From CAZUMW01 sp964621615 (lineage in GTDB: Bacteria; Desulfobacterota; WTBG01; CAIYCZ01; CAIRTM01), in the NCBI GenBank assembly GCA_964621615.1, contig CAZUMW010000004.1:124001-188000 (forward strand): a DNA stretch of 64,000 nt. The letters are read 5' to 3'. The notes below the pieces were generated by a model that was given only the letters and a program-made list of their open reading frames with translations, was not told the origin of the DNA and ran no database searches. Shown piece by piece: positions 41,015 through 50,420 of the stretch (position 1 is the first letter of the stretch; the number at the start of each line of letters is the position of its first letter). The translations under genes were made by a program, and so were the position numbers.

Positions 41015-42466
41015 ATGAAATATCCGGAAAGTTTCAGCAGTCCTGTTATTGACGCCGCCGTCAACATTTCGCGTGACCTGCAGACAGATCTTTATCTTGT
41101 TGGCGGGGCCGTCCGGGACATGCTTATGGACCGCTTTACCGGTAAAGACATCGATTTTGTAATCGAAAGCGATTTTTTCATTCCCGTCACCAGCGCTTTG
41201 ACAAAAAGCCTCAATGCAACACTCATTCCATGGCACAACAATCACAGACGGCTGTCAGCGCGTCGTGGTGCATCCGCAGTCTGTACGATAGACATCGCGC
41301 GCATGCAGAACAGCTCTATATCAAAAGATCTTCAACAGCGCGATTTCAGCATTAATGCAATGGCTATAAACGTTCGGTCGCTTGTTCCGGGCAAACCGCT
41401 TTCAATACTTGATCCCTATGCTGGGAAAAAAGACATACGCAGCAGGCTCATACGCTCTATTTCGAATGAAGCGTTTAATCGTGATCCGCTGCGTATGCTG
41501 CGGGCCTTTCGCTTTTGCAGGCAGCTTGATTTCAGTGTTGACCCGGATACCGCCGCGCTTATCCGGAAAAAGGCGCAGCTTCTCAAGAATGTAAGTCAGG
41601 AGCGTATTAATCGGGAATTTTTCACCATGCTGCATTATCCCAACACGTCTGATACGCTGGAAACGCTTTATGAAACCGGACTGCTTAATGAATTACTAAA
41701 CGGAGAAAAAATAAAGGAATGTCTGACAGCATGTCCTGCAGAGCTGCTGACCGGGCATCCATCACGGTTTGCGACTCTCAATGCGGTAGAGTCACTTCTC
41801 CATGATCCGCCGGGTGATATGTTCGCCTATAGAACCTGGTTGTCCGATCAGCTTGAGGAAAGCATTGAAGAAGCTGTTTCGCGCCGCTCGCTGCTCATGT
41901 TTGCCGCCCTTTGCCGTGACATGGCGGCGCAGTCTCCAGGTCTGCCGCCCGGCTCTATTGATCCTTGCATAGATAACAGCTGCCGAGCCGCTTCCATAGC
42001 TGCCGCAGCGTCACAAGACATGAAGCTTGGCAAAAAAGCACAGACGATTCTTACATCAGCATTGGCACATACAGATCAATTCATGCAGCTGTCACGCCTG
42101 GCCCCGGGGAAATACGATCATGCGGCAAAGCGGTTTTTGAAGGATTCAGAAGCTGCAGCAGTGGAAACCATTGTCCTCTCGCTTGCGAAAACAGCACTTC
42201 TGCAGAAGAAAACACACCCGGAGGAGAATCAGTCAATTACAGGCAAGGCTGCGGCATACTGCTGTAATCTGCTGGCATCGCCGGCAGCGGCAGGGCGGTA
42301 CACACCGCTGCTGAGCGGAAGTGATGTAAAGCGCATTACCGGTATTGCATCTGGCCCCCGCATCGGGGCCCTATTAAATACCCTGCACGAAAAAGAGCGC
42401 ACCGGTGAAATACGTACCCGCACGGAAGCAGCTGCCTGGGTCAAACAGCATGTAAAAAGTCAATAG
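41015..42466 (+). CDS. CCA-adding/poly(A) polymerase-family nucleotidyltransferase
   Basis: 483 residues of class II tRNA nucleotidyltransferase type. Catalytic head: LYLVGGAVRDMLMDRFTGKD followed by IDFVIE, giving GG-x9-DxD-like metal residues; then LQQRDFSINAMAI, DPYAGKKDIRSRLIRSI and FNRDPLRMLRAFRFCRQLDF with the nucleotide-selecting helix. The C-terminal half is helical and poorly conserved. It may add CCA to tRNA 3' ends, only A or CC in split systems, or act as a poly(A) polymerase; the sequence alone does not settle it. No ribosome site stands out. Confidence 0.85.
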   Translation: MKYPESFSSPVIDAAVNISRDLQTDLYLVGGAVRDMLMDRFTGKDIDFVIESDFFIPVTSALTKSLNATLIPWHNNHRRLSARRGASAVCTIDIARMQNSSISKDLQQRDFSINAMAINVRSLVPGKPLSILDPYAGKKDIRSRLIRSISNEAFNRDPLRMLRAFRFCRQLDFSVDPDTAALIRKKAQLLKNVSQERINREFFTMLHYPNTSDTLETLYETGLLNELLNGEKIKECLTACPAELLTGHPSRFATLNAVESLLHDPPGDMFAYRTWLSDQLEESIEEAVSRRSLLMFAALCRDMAAQSPGLPPGSIDPCIDNSCRAASIAAAASQDMKLGKKAQTILTSALAHTDQFMQLSRLAPGKYDHAAKRFLKDSEAAAVETIVLSLAKTALLQKKTHPEENQSITGKAAAYCCNLLASPAAAGRYTPLLSGSDVKRITGIASGPRIGALLNTLHEKERTGEIRTRTEAAAWVKQHVKSQ

Positions 42467-42487
42467 CTCACAGCGAAGTAAGCATTA

Positions 42488-42883
42488 TTACTCTTCAAGC
42501 GCACCGAGGTACGGAATCGGACCCTGATTGCCGACATCGATTGCATAAAGGAACTGAGCTGACTCTATGCCGTATATTTTCTTAACAACCGTAGTGCCGT
42601 TATCGGTTTCAGCCTCATGGCTGGCAAAAACAACCCCGCCCAGATAGAGCCATGTTCCCGACCCATCCGGCTGGCTTTCCACGATAAAATCGCCGCCCTC
42701 AGAAAAGGTAAACACATCGGTTACCATACCAGCGGGGCTGAACCCCAGCATGGCATATGAATTACCTGCAAAAGCATAATCTGCCGCATTCAGGGTTCCA
42801 ACCCCTGCCGCAGCGGGCGTGCAGACCATGCAAACAATACTGCAACATAAAAATACAGCTTTTTTAGTGTATTCAAAAACCAT
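42488..42883 (-). CDS. Exported hypothetical protein
   Basis: 131 residues with a signal peptide (about 8-26, ending CTPAAA). The mature part is small and beta-rich: YAFAGNSYAMLGFSPAG, VFTFSEGGDFIVESQPDGSG and TWLYLGGVVF. No recognised family; lipocalin-like or simple barrel folds are possible. It is convergent with the nucleotidyltransferase gene (21-base gap). The terminator at 42926-42965 isolates it from the flavoprotein cluster upstream. Confidence 0.6.
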   Translation of the reverse strand: MVFEYTKKAVFLCCSIVCMVCTPAAAGVGTLNAADYAFAGNSYAMLGFSPAGMVTDVFTFSEGGDFIVESQPDGSGTWLYLGGVVFASHEAETDNGTTVVKKIYGIESAQFLYAIDVGNQGPIPYLGALEE

Positions 42884-42925
42884 TTATTTCTCCGTCCTGA
42901 AAATTCGCTGGCTGATCGTATGCAT

Positions 42926-42965
42926 AAAAGAGCCCCTTTGCAAAACAGATGAAAGGGGCTCTTTT
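42926..42965. terminator. Rho-independent terminator of the flavoprotein cluster
   Basis: AAAAGAGCCCCTTT (42926-42939) pairs perfectly with 42952-42965 around a 12-base loop, followed by T-runs on either strand. It lies 27 bases after the stop of the leftward FAD oxidase gene, so it ends the 42993-47350 transcript. Confidence 0.88.
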
Positions 42966-42992
42966 TATGCTGAAAGCATATAGTACAAACGC

Positions 42993-44519
42993 TTATTCAA
43001 TGGGGAACGAAACGCCTGGTGCCATAAATCCCTTAGGATCGACAACATTTTTAAGAATTTTTGCCATGGCAAAATGATCAGGGCACTCGTTCCAGGTGCG
43101 CGCATCCCGCCCGACACCAAGCGGTGCCATGCCGATTTCTTCAGCCATTTGTCCGAACCGGGCCTTAATTTCACCAATCATGGGCAGGAACTGCCGGCTG
43201 GCAAAATCAAGCACAAATATAACCTCACCCGCAGCATTTGCGTGACCGCCCATTGACAGATATGTCTGCCCGCAGCTGGCATAGAGACGAATAATCGGAT
43301 GCGGGTGATTCAGAAACTCAGGGTTCGCACGGCACACTTCCTGATATTCATCCATGCCGCGCTTCATGTACAGCTCAAGTTTCTCCATCGTATCGAACAC
43401 GCCGCCGGAAACGAATATGCCGCCTGAATCAGCCTTGCCGTTAAACGTGCCGCAAATTTTGGGGCTGTTGCACTGCTGCCAGCCCGCAGCATTTGCTTCA
43501 TGTCCGTCGAGAATGGAAACCATCCAGTCGGGCATCGGCACGCCGCCGTATTTTTTCATGAGCTTTATAGAAGCGTTACGTTCATAATTTACTTTGTTTT
43601 TAGTGCCGCGGAACGAAAGGCCGACCAGATTGATATCCTGCGTGGCCTTGACAAAATGCGCTCCCTCCTGCCAGTGCTGCATTGAGTACAGAGCGTGCGT
43701 CCAGCATCCCGGCCCCATCACCGTTGCGCCACATGCATATTCGCTGTGAATCAATGCGTTCATTGCTTCGCAGGCCTCCCTAAGCGTCTTAAAAGTCACC
43801 CAGAGCGAGCCCGTTTCGGGCGGAGTCGGGAAACAGCGAAATTCCATTTCACTGACAATGCCGTACCCGCCATTTGCAAAAAACGGAAGATAGGTGATCG
43901 CAGGGCCCGGGCCATGAGGCCAGCCTGGCGCATCCTTGTTCGCCATGGATCCTGTTCGTATAATTTCACCGTCAGGCAGCACCATCTCCATACCGGTAAC
44001 ACAGTTTATGCCCATTCCATCAAGATAACCTGCCATTTTATTCTGGCCGGTAAAAACCTGATACGGTACAAAGAGCGAGGTGCCGGGGCTGCCGCCGAAG
44101 TACGGGCGATAGCCTGCATCCTGATCACGGACAAGCTGGCTTACCTGAAGTCCGGTTGCACCGGGCTTGGCGCGCACGGCAAGGCGGTCTTCATCAAGAT
44201 GAACATCCTGCATACGATGAAAATCGAAAGTTATTCCGACATTGGGCTTGCCGGGAATAGAGCCTATCAGAAGCACCGTTCCGCCGCCGACTGCATAAAC
44301 AGGTATCTTGTTTTTGTTGGCAAGGCGCATAACTGCCTGGATATGTTTTACATTTTCAGGAAAAACAACCATGAGCGGATGGTTTTCCGGATACAGAGCG
44401 CCCTGGCCGAAATGTGTCATAACATCACAGCCGAAATGAAAGCGGCTCAATTCATCGGACCGTACCCAGTCAGCCCCGACAATCTTTTTGAGGCGTTTCA
44501 TCAGTTCTTCTTTTTTCAT
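42993..44519 (-). CDS. VAO/PCMH-family FAD-binding oxidase or dehydrogenase (cluster gene 4)
   Basis: 508 residues. PP-loop FAD-binding domain: HPLMVVFPENVKHIQAVMRL, IPVYAVGGGTVLLIGS, LAVRAKPGATGLQVSQLV, and NGGYGIVSEMEFRCFP. The C-terminal cap follows, ending KNVVDPKGFMAPGV. It resembles 4-cresol dehydrogenase and vanillyl-alcohol oxidase more than glycolate oxidase. These enzymes oxidise para-substituted phenols at the benzylic carbon. No covalent-flavin residue can be assigned by eye. The gene overlaps the Fe-S protein gene by 4 bases, so electrons may pass from FAD to its clusters. The ATG has AGGAGGGGAG upstream. Substrate unknown. Confidence 0.82.
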   Translation of the reverse strand: MKKEELMKRLKKIVGADWVRSDELSRFHFGCDVMTHFGQGALYPENHPLMVVFPENVKHIQAVMRLANKNKIPVYAVGGGTVLLIGSIPGKPNVGITFDFHRMQDVHLDEDRLAVRAKPGATGLQVSQLVRDQDAGYRPYFGGSPGTSLFVPYQVFTGQNKMAGYLDGMGINCVTGMEMVLPDGEIIRTGSMANKDAPGWPHGPGPAITYLPFFANGGYGIVSEMEFRCFPTPPETGSLWVTFKTLREACEAMNALIHSEYACGATVMGPGCWTHALYSMQHWQEGAHFVKATQDINLVGLSFRGTKNKVNYERNASIKLMKKYGGVPMPDWMVSILDGHEANAAGWQQCNSPKICGTFNGKADSGGIFVSGGVFDTMEKLELYMKRGMDEYQEVCRANPEFLNHPHPIIRLYASCGQTYLSMGGHANAAGEVIFVLDFASRQFLPMIGEIKARFGQMAEEIGMAPLGVGRDARTWNECPDHFAMAKILKNVVDPKGFMAPGVSFPIE

Positions 44520-45661
44520 TTGCTCCCCTCCTTTCCGGTGAAGCCATAGGCCTGGGCTACAAGCGAGGTAATATCAACAATCTTGAAATTTTTCGGTTTG
44601 CCCTGATTCAAATTGGCATAGCAAAACGGACAGGCCGTAACCATAACCGCTGCACCGGTTGCCTTTGCTTCCTGCCATCTGTTTGCTGCATATTTTTTAG
44701 CAAGATCGGGCCTGTTGGTATTGACACCGCCGCCGGCTCCGCAGCACAGCGAATCGGCGCCGGATCTCCACATCTCCTTCAGCTCGATTCCAAGGCGCTT
44801 AAGAATTTCACGGGGAGCGGCATACTCTTTAGCATACCGGCCGAGATGACAGGGGTCCTGATAGGTTACAGCAGGCAACTTGCTTTTCTTTGCTTTTTTG
44901 GACTTAAGCATATCAGCGCAAAAACGGGCTATAGAAATGAATTCTGCATCGCTTTTGCTGAAGCGCTTGAGCACAGAAAGGCTTTCCGGATTGTACACAA
45001 TCACCTTTTTCACACCATGGCTGTCAAGCTGCTCATCAATTTGAGCGATGGCGCTGTCAAGCTGCTCACGGCATCCGCCGCTGAGAAGTGCAGCCGAAAC
45101 GGGCGGCAGCGGCTTTTCAATAAAACAGCTGACTTTTTTGCCGCTTTTTTCAATGATGTACCCCAGTTCCTTCAGCTTGGACGCATTGGACATAATGGTG
45201 TTGTCGGCGAAAAGAATCGTTGCGGCCTTCTTGTTGCCGACATCATTGACACCATAGGAAGAAAGAACGCTAAGCTTATGATTCCTGGGTATCTTCACCG
45301 TATCGGCTGCCTTTTTAATAGCGGCAGGCTTTAATTTATCAGGAATGATTCGCCTGAGCTCTTCAAGTATGGTAATTGCGGGCGTGTGCCGATATCCGCG
45401 CTGACAGAAATCGTCACAATATCCGCACATGGTACAGGAATACAGCACTTTCGCAAGGTCCTCATTCCAGGAAAGATCCCCCTGGGCGATGCCCCGGGCA
45501 AGATACATGAGCCCTGATGGCTCGTAAGCGCCGTGCATAGTCATTCCACACGGGCACTGAGTTGAAAAGGCAACATCAGGAACGGCATCCTGTACAACCC
45601 CGCGGCACGTACCGCATCTATTACAGCATAACGCAAGTTCGAGCAATTGTTCTTTAGTCAA
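44516..45661 (-). CDS. CCG-domain (GlcF/HdrB-like) Fe-S oxidoreductase subunit
   Basis: About 381 residues. N-terminal Fe-S sites: CCNRCGTCRG with a later CPCG, then CTMCGYCDDFCQRG. The C-terminal CCG-like half has DPCHLGRYAKEYAAPREILK and DSLCCGAGGGVNTNRPDLAK, ending near VTACPFCYANL. This is the layout of GlcF, LldE and HdrD-type subunits that take electrons from a flavoprotein partner and pass them to quinones or electron-transfer proteins. Start: AAAGGAGG lies 8 bases before TTG at 45661, so I prefer TTG; the GTG at 45670 is inside the ribosome site. It sits between two flavoprotein genes with 16-base and 4-base junctions. Confidence 0.86.
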   Translation of the reverse strand: MTKEQLLELALCCNRCGTCRGVVQDAVPDVAFSTQCPCGMTMHGAYEPSGLMYLARGIAQGDLSWNEDLAKVLYSCTMCGYCDDFCQRGYRHTPAITILEELRRIIPDKLKPAAIKKAADTVKIPRNHKLSVLSSYGVNDVGNKKAATILFADNTIMSNASKLKELGYIIEKSGKKVSCFIEKPLPPVSAALLSGGCREQLDSAIAQIDEQLDSHGVKKVIVYNPESLSVLKRFSKSDAEFISIARFCADMLKSKKAKKSKLPAVTYQDPCHLGRYAKEYAAPREILKRLGIELKEMWRSGADSLCCGAGGGVNTNRPDLAKKYAANRWQEAKATGAAVMVTACPFCYANLNQGKPKNFKIVDITSLVAQAYGFTGKEGSK

Positions 45662-45677
45662 GGCTATCACCTCCTTT

Positions 45678-46955
45678 TTATAATCCCAGCTTACCCGGGT
45701 TCATGATATTCTTTGGATCAACGGCCTTTTTAATCGATCTCAGCAGTTTAAAATAGTCAGGATACTGTTTTGCGACCTGCTTTGCAATAAGTGCCGAAGG
45801 CCTGGGGAACAGTACGCCCGCTTTCAGCATCTGCATACATATCTTTTCATAGCTTTTCCGCGCCTGATCAATATCACTTTCTTTGAATCTGATATCAGGC
45901 TGATAGTAAAAGCACCCGCCTGCCTGCAGCGGCATCATTATTGCGCCTGAGCTTGCGGGAAACATCTTTGAGCATGTCTGGACCTGGTCGGCAGTACAAA
46001 CAGTCACTACCGGAGCCCACTCTTTTTTGTTTTTATGAAGTGCGCTTCCGGCCGGAGACTGTATCTGAGAAAGAATTGCATCCGATACATTCGAGACACC
46101 TTTGATGCCTGTTGAAAGCGTTCCTTTCACCTGCCGTGCAATCGCCTGCATGTCTTTCTTTTTGTAAGCAATCTCAGCAGCATCTGCGCCTCTGATAACA
46201 ACAACCACAGTCCAGGGAGCCATTGCTTTAGAGGCTTTTTCCTGAACCAGTTCGGCAAGATAGGTTTTGTTTACCGCAAAGAGCTCCTGGGGCTCTTCGG
46301 TTGCCATAAAGGCTTTGAGGGCTTTAGTGGTCTGAGCGCTGTTTCTGCATGGCATAAAAAGCACTTCTGACTTCGGCATAGCTGTTTTGAGGGTTACTGC
46401 TGCACGGGTAATGATCCCAAGAGTTCCCTGTGCCTGGCAAAACAGACGTGCCACCTGTGCAAACGAGGCGCCCCATGAGTATTTATCGGGACGATCCTGC
46501 GTCATGGACATTTGTCCGGTTGCAAAATGATGCCCATCGGCCCTGTACCCTTCCATGGTAAGCATTTCCCAGGGATGATATTTCGGCCATGCGTACAGGG
46601 GCATCATTTCAAGGTAGGTAGCGAGTACGGATGCTTCGCGGGGCACGTCGATGGCGGTCAATGTCCGGAGGCCTGCCTTTTTACACTGCTTTTCAAGATC
46701 AGCAAACGTCACCCCGGGCTCGACAACGACATTCCGGTTCATTTTATCGAAGTAACAGCCCTTCATTTGCGACAAATCGACGGCAACAGCGCCCTTAACG
46801 GTGGGCAGATGTGTATCCTGAAGGTTGGTCCCGGAGCTTACCGGAACAAGCGGGGTTTTTTTTCGATTTGCATCCTGAATTATTTTTTGTACATCCTGAG
46901 CGCTCTGTGGCGTCAGCACTTTTTCCGGTTCGTAATCGGTAAAAAAGCTTTTCAT
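45678..46955 (-). CDS. GlcD/GlcE-like FAD-binding subunit (cluster gene 2)
   Basis: 425 residues from ATG 46955, with AGGAGG upstream. PP-loop FAD domain: EKVLTPQSAQDVQKIIQDAN, TPLVPVSSGTNL, VVVEPGVTFADLEKQCKKAG and GTLGIITRAAVTLK; ends DPKNIMNPGKLGL as in lactate/glycolate oxidase subunits. It is shorter than, and different from, the other three flavoproteins in the cluster. It overlaps the small SCP2-like gene by 4 bases and is followed 16 bases later by the Fe-S subunit gene. A dehydrogenase complex of this FAD subunit with the Fe-S subunit is the simplest reading. Confidence 0.85.
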   Translation of the reverse strand: MKSFFTDYEPEKVLTPQSAQDVQKIIQDANRKKTPLVPVSSGTNLQDTHLPTVKGAVAVDLSQMKGCYFDKMNRNVVVEPGVTFADLEKQCKKAGLRTLTAIDVPREASVLATYLEMMPLYAWPKYHPWEMLTMEGYRADGHHFATGQMSMTQDRPDKYSWGASFAQVARLFCQAQGTLGIITRAAVTLKTAMPKSEVLFMPCRNSAQTTKALKAFMATEEPQELFAVNKTYLAELVQEKASKAMAPWTVVVVIRGADAAEIAYKKKDMQAIARQVKGTLSTGIKGVSNVSDAILSQIQSPAGSALHKNKKEWAPVVTVCTADQVQTCSKMFPASSGAIMMPLQAGGCFYYQPDIRFKESDIDQARKSYEKICMQMLKAGVLFPRPSALIAKQVAKQYPDYFKLLRSIKKAVDPKNIMNPGKLGL

Positions 46956-47350
46956 CTCTTGCCACCTCCTTCCGTACAATCCTGCAGCATAACCATACAG
47001 CTCAATGCCAGCGAGCCGTTGTGATGATCACAACCGGACTTGATGTTTTTCTGGTCATTGTTCATCTCTACAAGGACCGGCGGGAATTTTCCTGACAGGA
47101 ATATGTCTTTGAATTTTTTTTCATCCAGCGACCATGCCATAAACGGGTTTTTCGGCTGCCGGCGCTCGACCTTTATCAATTTGCCATCCCATTTGACAAC
47201 GATAGGATTTTTGCCGCCCTTAATTCTGAGCGCCAACAAATCTCCCCGTTTGGTTGCGGGATAGCCCTGGGGATTAAGCCGCTGCAACCGGTCGTTGAGC
47301 GCTTCATCCTCCTGCATAGCTGCTTCCCATTTCTGTAAACTCTTATCCAT
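46952..47350 (-). CDS. Small SCP2-like/hypothetical protein
   Basis: 132 residues. After a helical start (LQKWEAAMQEDEALNDRLQR) the middle reads GDLLALRIKGGKNPIVVKWD followed by GKLIKVERRQPKNPFMAW, FKDIFLSGKFPPVLVEM and a late NIKSGCDHHNGSLALSCMVM. The order of strands and the final G-x-x-x-x-L-x-L helix recall SCP2 sterol-carrier-like domains, a weak match. Such domains bind hydrophobic ligands and could present a substrate or product to the flavoproteins. ATG 47350 is preceded by AAGGGGG; a start at 47377 lacks a site. First gene after an internal terminator, overlapping the next gene by 4 bases. Confidence 0.55.
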   Translation of the reverse strand: MDKSLQKWEAAMQEDEALNDRLQRLNPQGYPATKRGDLLALRIKGGKNPIVVKWDGKLIKVERRQPKNPFMAWSLDEKKFKDIFLSGKFPPVLVEMNNDQKNIKSGCDHHNGSLALSCMVMLQDCTEGGGKR

Positions 47351-47407
47351 AAGCAACCCCCTTTTCTGTGAATTCACGTTCCAGCAACATCAGAACCTAT
47401 AATAAAA

Positions 47408-47440
47408 GGGCGCTCCCGAGCATGTTCGCCGGGAGCACCC
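47408..47440 (-). terminator. Rho-independent terminator after the amidohydrolase gene
   Basis: On the minus strand, an 11-bp stem GGGTGCTCCCG / CGGGAGCGCCC (one G-T pair) with an 11-base loop is followed by TTTTATT. It lies 134 bases past the stop at 47574. A second, imperfect hairpin (47456-47488, core CTCTCTG/CAGAGAG) with a T-run on the plus strand is between it and the gene. Together they divide the flavoprotein cluster into two transcripts. Confidence 0.8.
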
Positions 47441-47573
47441 CTGTTATATCAACCGACACATCGCTCTCTGCAAACAGAGAGAGTGTGTTTTTGCATATTC
47501 GCGGCACGCGCACATCCGGCACGGCTCTTCATGCGAATTGTTTTTCCATCTCCGCTTTCCAGTGCTCATCAGG

Positions 47574-48599
47574 CTACATCTGAACCGGCTGCTGTCCGGC
47601 TTCACTTTCCCAGCCGACGAATTTCCTGAAATTGTTACCCATCAGCTTGTGCTTGAATTCCATGCTCAGCGGCATATTCATGATGTTGTCGATCATAGCG
47701 CGGTACGCCGGCATCGTGAGCGGAAAATCGGTGCCGTAAAACACCTTGTCAGGCATGAAAAACTCGAGGAACCGCATGTGGTCCATATCCCAGTAATATT
47801 TAAAGTGCATAAGAGTCGGATGCGGAATTGTGATATCAGTGAACATATTATCAAACTTCATAACATTCCACAAGCCCTGCATGGGGTTGTTAAAAACACC
47901 GCAGTGAAGCTGCAGTATTTTCAGGTTGGGGAAATCCATTCCGACATCATCGAGATAAAGCGGGTCCTGATATTTGGCACGCGTTCCCGGCAGCTCTTCG
48001 ACGCCGGTATGAACCTGCAGGTGCAAGCCCAGCTCAACCATTTTTTCATATGCCGGGTACATTTCCTTCTGGTTGGGATAGCCTGCGGTGGGCGTGTGAA
48101 ACTTGCATCCGGGAAATCCGTTTTCATGTGCCGAGACAACCATTTCCACGGCCGCATCAGAGCCATAGCGGGCATGGATGCCACCCACTGCCGTAAACCG
48201 CCCGGGAAATGCATCAATAAATTCTTTCTTCACATATTCATTCGGCACATACCACTTCCAGCCCTCAGGATAGCCCGGGCAGGGATCGGTAACTCCATGA
48301 ATAGCCTGCAGGCACATCCCTTCTACATTGTTATCGTCCATAAATTTAACGAAAACTTCCGGCGTCATGTTGGGACATTCTTCAGCGCTTGAGATGATTT
48401 TTGTCGGGTTTGAGTCACCAAGCAGCGCACGGGCTCCCATCATGCTCCGTGCAACAACGGTGTTACCGCACCAGAAATCAATACAGCCGGGACGATCTGC
48501 AATCCCTTTTTTCTCAAGCCCGGGATGGCCGTGGCTGTCAAAAAAGCGAAACTGTGTTGCCATAAGCATTTTTTCAATGGTTCCCTGTTCTTCAGACAT
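47574..48599 (-). CDS. Amidohydrolase 2-type metal-dependent hydrolase/decarboxylase
   Basis: 341 residues, TIM barrel of the ACMSD/gamma-resorcylate decarboxylase type. Likely metal and active-site residues: FDSHGHPG (H-x-H), FPGCKFHTPTAG, LHLQVHTGVEELPG, LKILQLHCGVF and KVFYGTDFPL with the terminal Asp. Members remove carboxylate from aromatic acids or hydrolyse related compounds. The start is ATG 48599 with GGAAAGG upstream, rather than 48614. It follows the 564-residue flavoprotein by 52 bases in the same transcript, which suggests that the oxidised product is next hydrolysed or decarboxylated. Confidence 0.83.
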   Translation of the reverse strand: MSEEQGTIEKMLMATQFRFFDSHGHPGLEKKGIADRPGCIDFWCGNTVVARSMMGARALLGDSNPTKIISSAEECPNMTPEVFVKFMDDNNVEGMCLQAIHGVTDPCPGYPEGWKWYVPNEYVKKEFIDAFPGRFTAVGGIHARYGSDAAVEMVVSAHENGFPGCKFHTPTAGYPNQKEMYPAYEKMVELGLHLQVHTGVEELPGTRAKYQDPLYLDDVGMDFPNLKILQLHCGVFNNPMQGLWNVMKFDNMFTDITIPHPTLMHFKYYWDMDHMRFLEFFMPDKVFYGTDFPLTMPAYRAMIDNIMNMPLSMEFKHKLMGNNFRKFVGWESEAGQQPVQM

Positions 48600-48651
48600 A
48601 TCCTTTCCTTCCATATTAATATGTTGCCGTCAAAGCGGTTCTTCAATAAGT

Positions 48652-50346
48652 CTACAATACCTTTGTCATCTCCGCAAGCTGATCAGGTGAAATAACATCG
48701 GGTGTTGTTGCATAGGGGGGGTTGGAAATATTTTTGGGATCGAACTCGCGCTTCATTGCTTTAACCAGCAGGTGCACATTGAAGAACTGCGGTCCAAGCA
48801 TGTCGTATGCAGGACCCAGCAGACAAACAGTCGCACCAGCGCTCTTGGTGCCGAGCATGCCCTTGAGAGAGCCCAGCAGAAACTGTATTGCCTCAGAGGC
48901 TTTTTCGGGCTCCTGCTCGGGCCACAGGTCGGTGGTCATCAGCGCTCCGTAGCCCTTTTCGGTCGGGCTGATCCAGCCGCCGTGCAGGCTGATCGGAAGC
49001 AGATGGCTTCCCATACCCTGCTCTGAAAGCTGGCGCTGCTCTTTGTTTGCCCGGAGGATTTCGTCAGCAACAGCATCGATAGAATCAACGCAGGCCGTTC
49101 CCTGGTGGAAGCAGTCGCTCGGCCGGCTCAGGCGCATTGAGTGGCCCACTCTGATCCAGTCATTGGTAATGCGCATCCAGACTTTATAGCGCTCCCGGTC
49201 AAGCGGGTCCTCGGATTCTTCGGACAGGAAGCTGCCTCCCATTTTCTCAACAATATGCCTGAGCACTTTTTCCTCATAATCAAGCTGTTCAACCGATGTC
49301 AGCGCGGCAAGGCCGACGATATTGTAGCCGTGGGGGTAAAAATCCTCGTTTGCCCCTTTGTGAAACTCCTCTTTGCTGCGGGCGGCCCAGGTCCACATGA
49401 ACTGTTTCGCATTGTGCTGCACCACAATAGCAAGCTCTGCCCGTGCGATTTCATAGTGCAGATCGCATGCCCAGCGCAGCTGCTCTTCTTCGAATTTGGG
49501 ATATTCCTTGATTGATTCAGGAAAATCAATCATGAACCACCGCACGTCGTCTTTTGAAAAGTGCGACTCTTTTTCTACGCCGACCCCTTCGGTCGGGAAG
49601 GCCTTCGGGCCGGTCCACGGGAACAGCCGTATGGAAATTTTCGTTACCATGCCCATACCGCCGGCATGGCCGAACTGAGCGCCCCGGTAAAAGCCTCTCA
49701 GGTCAGGTCCGGGCCCGTCGTTCCAAATCCAGTCTTCCTCCGGCCCCTCCTGAGCGATGGTACCGCTTCTGAGCAGCTCACCGTTCGGCAGCACCACTTC
49801 AAAAGAAAGCAGATTGTTTGCACCCAGGCCTGACAGCCAGGAATTGCCGTAGGCGCCGTGCCACTGAATATTTGCCAGCGCGGATACCTGGGCTCCTGCA
49901 GGCGGGCATGCGATCTGGCAGCCCACCTTCATGGCTTCAGCAGAGCAGGCGGCAAAATTAACATACGGCTCTACCACCATAAACATATTGTGCTTATCGA
50001 CTTCCAGAATCCGGTCCATGCGCTTGGGATCAATGATAACAACGCCCTTGCCACCCTGTATCTGACCGGGGTTTGAAAACGCGCTGTTTATCATTCCCGT
50101 GCCGCGGGGTATGATGTTAAAGTCATACCGGTTTGCAAGCTTAACGATCGCCTGCACGTCTTCGGTTGAGCCGGGAATCACCACGCAGTCGGGTCTCATT
50201 TGAGCACCGAGCTGTGACCGCTGTACGCAGCCGTCGGCAGTCCACTGTACGCGCGAATATGACTGACAGTGCACCGGATCGGTCGTTGCATTTTCCTCAC
50301 CAACAACATCCTGCAATGCCTTGAATGCTATTTCTGAAAAAGCCAT
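48652..50346 (-). CDS. VAO-family FAD-binding oxidase or dehydrogenase (564 residues)
   Basis: Largest flavoprotein of the cluster. PP-loop FAD domain: RPDCVVIPGSTEDVQAIVKL, FNIIPRGTGMINSAFS, NMFMVVEPYVNFAACSAEAM, WLSGLGANNLLSFEVVLPNG and GMGMVTKISIRLFPWTG. The cap domain is long; GWISPTEKGYGALMTTDLWP near residue 445 matches the substrate-lid region of 4-cresol-dehydrogenase-like enzymes, and it ends DPKNISNPPYAT. It probably oxidises an aromatic or benzylic substrate. It is in one transcript with the 493-residue flavoprotein upstream and the amidohydrolase downstream. AGGAGGAAAA lies before the ATG. Confidence 0.83.
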   Translation of the reverse strand: MAFSEIAFKALQDVVGEENATTDPVHCQSYSRVQWTADGCVQRSQLGAQMRPDCVVIPGSTEDVQAIVKLANRYDFNIIPRGTGMINSAFSNPGQIQGGKGVVIIDPKRMDRILEVDKHNMFMVVEPYVNFAACSAEAMKVGCQIACPPAGAQVSALANIQWHGAYGNSWLSGLGANNLLSFEVVLPNGELLRSGTIAQEGPEEDWIWNDGPGPDLRGFYRGAQFGHAGGMGMVTKISIRLFPWTGPKAFPTEGVGVEKESHFSKDDVRWFMIDFPESIKEYPKFEEEQLRWACDLHYEIARAELAIVVQHNAKQFMWTWAARSKEEFHKGANEDFYPHGYNIVGLAALTSVEQLDYEEKVLRHIVEKMGGSFLSEESEDPLDRERYKVWMRITNDWIRVGHSMRLSRPSDCFHQGTACVDSIDAVADEILRANKEQRQLSEQGMGSHLLPISLHGGWISPTEKGYGALMTTDLWPEQEPEKASEAIQFLLGSLKGMLGTKSAGATVCLLGPAYDMLGPQFFNVHLLVKAMKREFDPKNISNPPYATTPDVISPDQLAEMTKVL

Positions 50347-50420
50347 TTTTCCTCCTTATTGCATAGTAAATTTTATAACAGCATCAGCGCGTGCTGTATT
50401 GATTATCGCGAGAGATCGCT

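Noticed and set aside
43695..44549. 284-codon plus-strand open frame
   Set aside because: Antisense to a VAO-family flavoprotein with intact FAD motifs; no recognisable domain.
47538..48392. 284-codon plus-strand open frame
   Set aside because: Antisense to the amidohydrolase; it starts within a terminator-rich gap and shows no domain.
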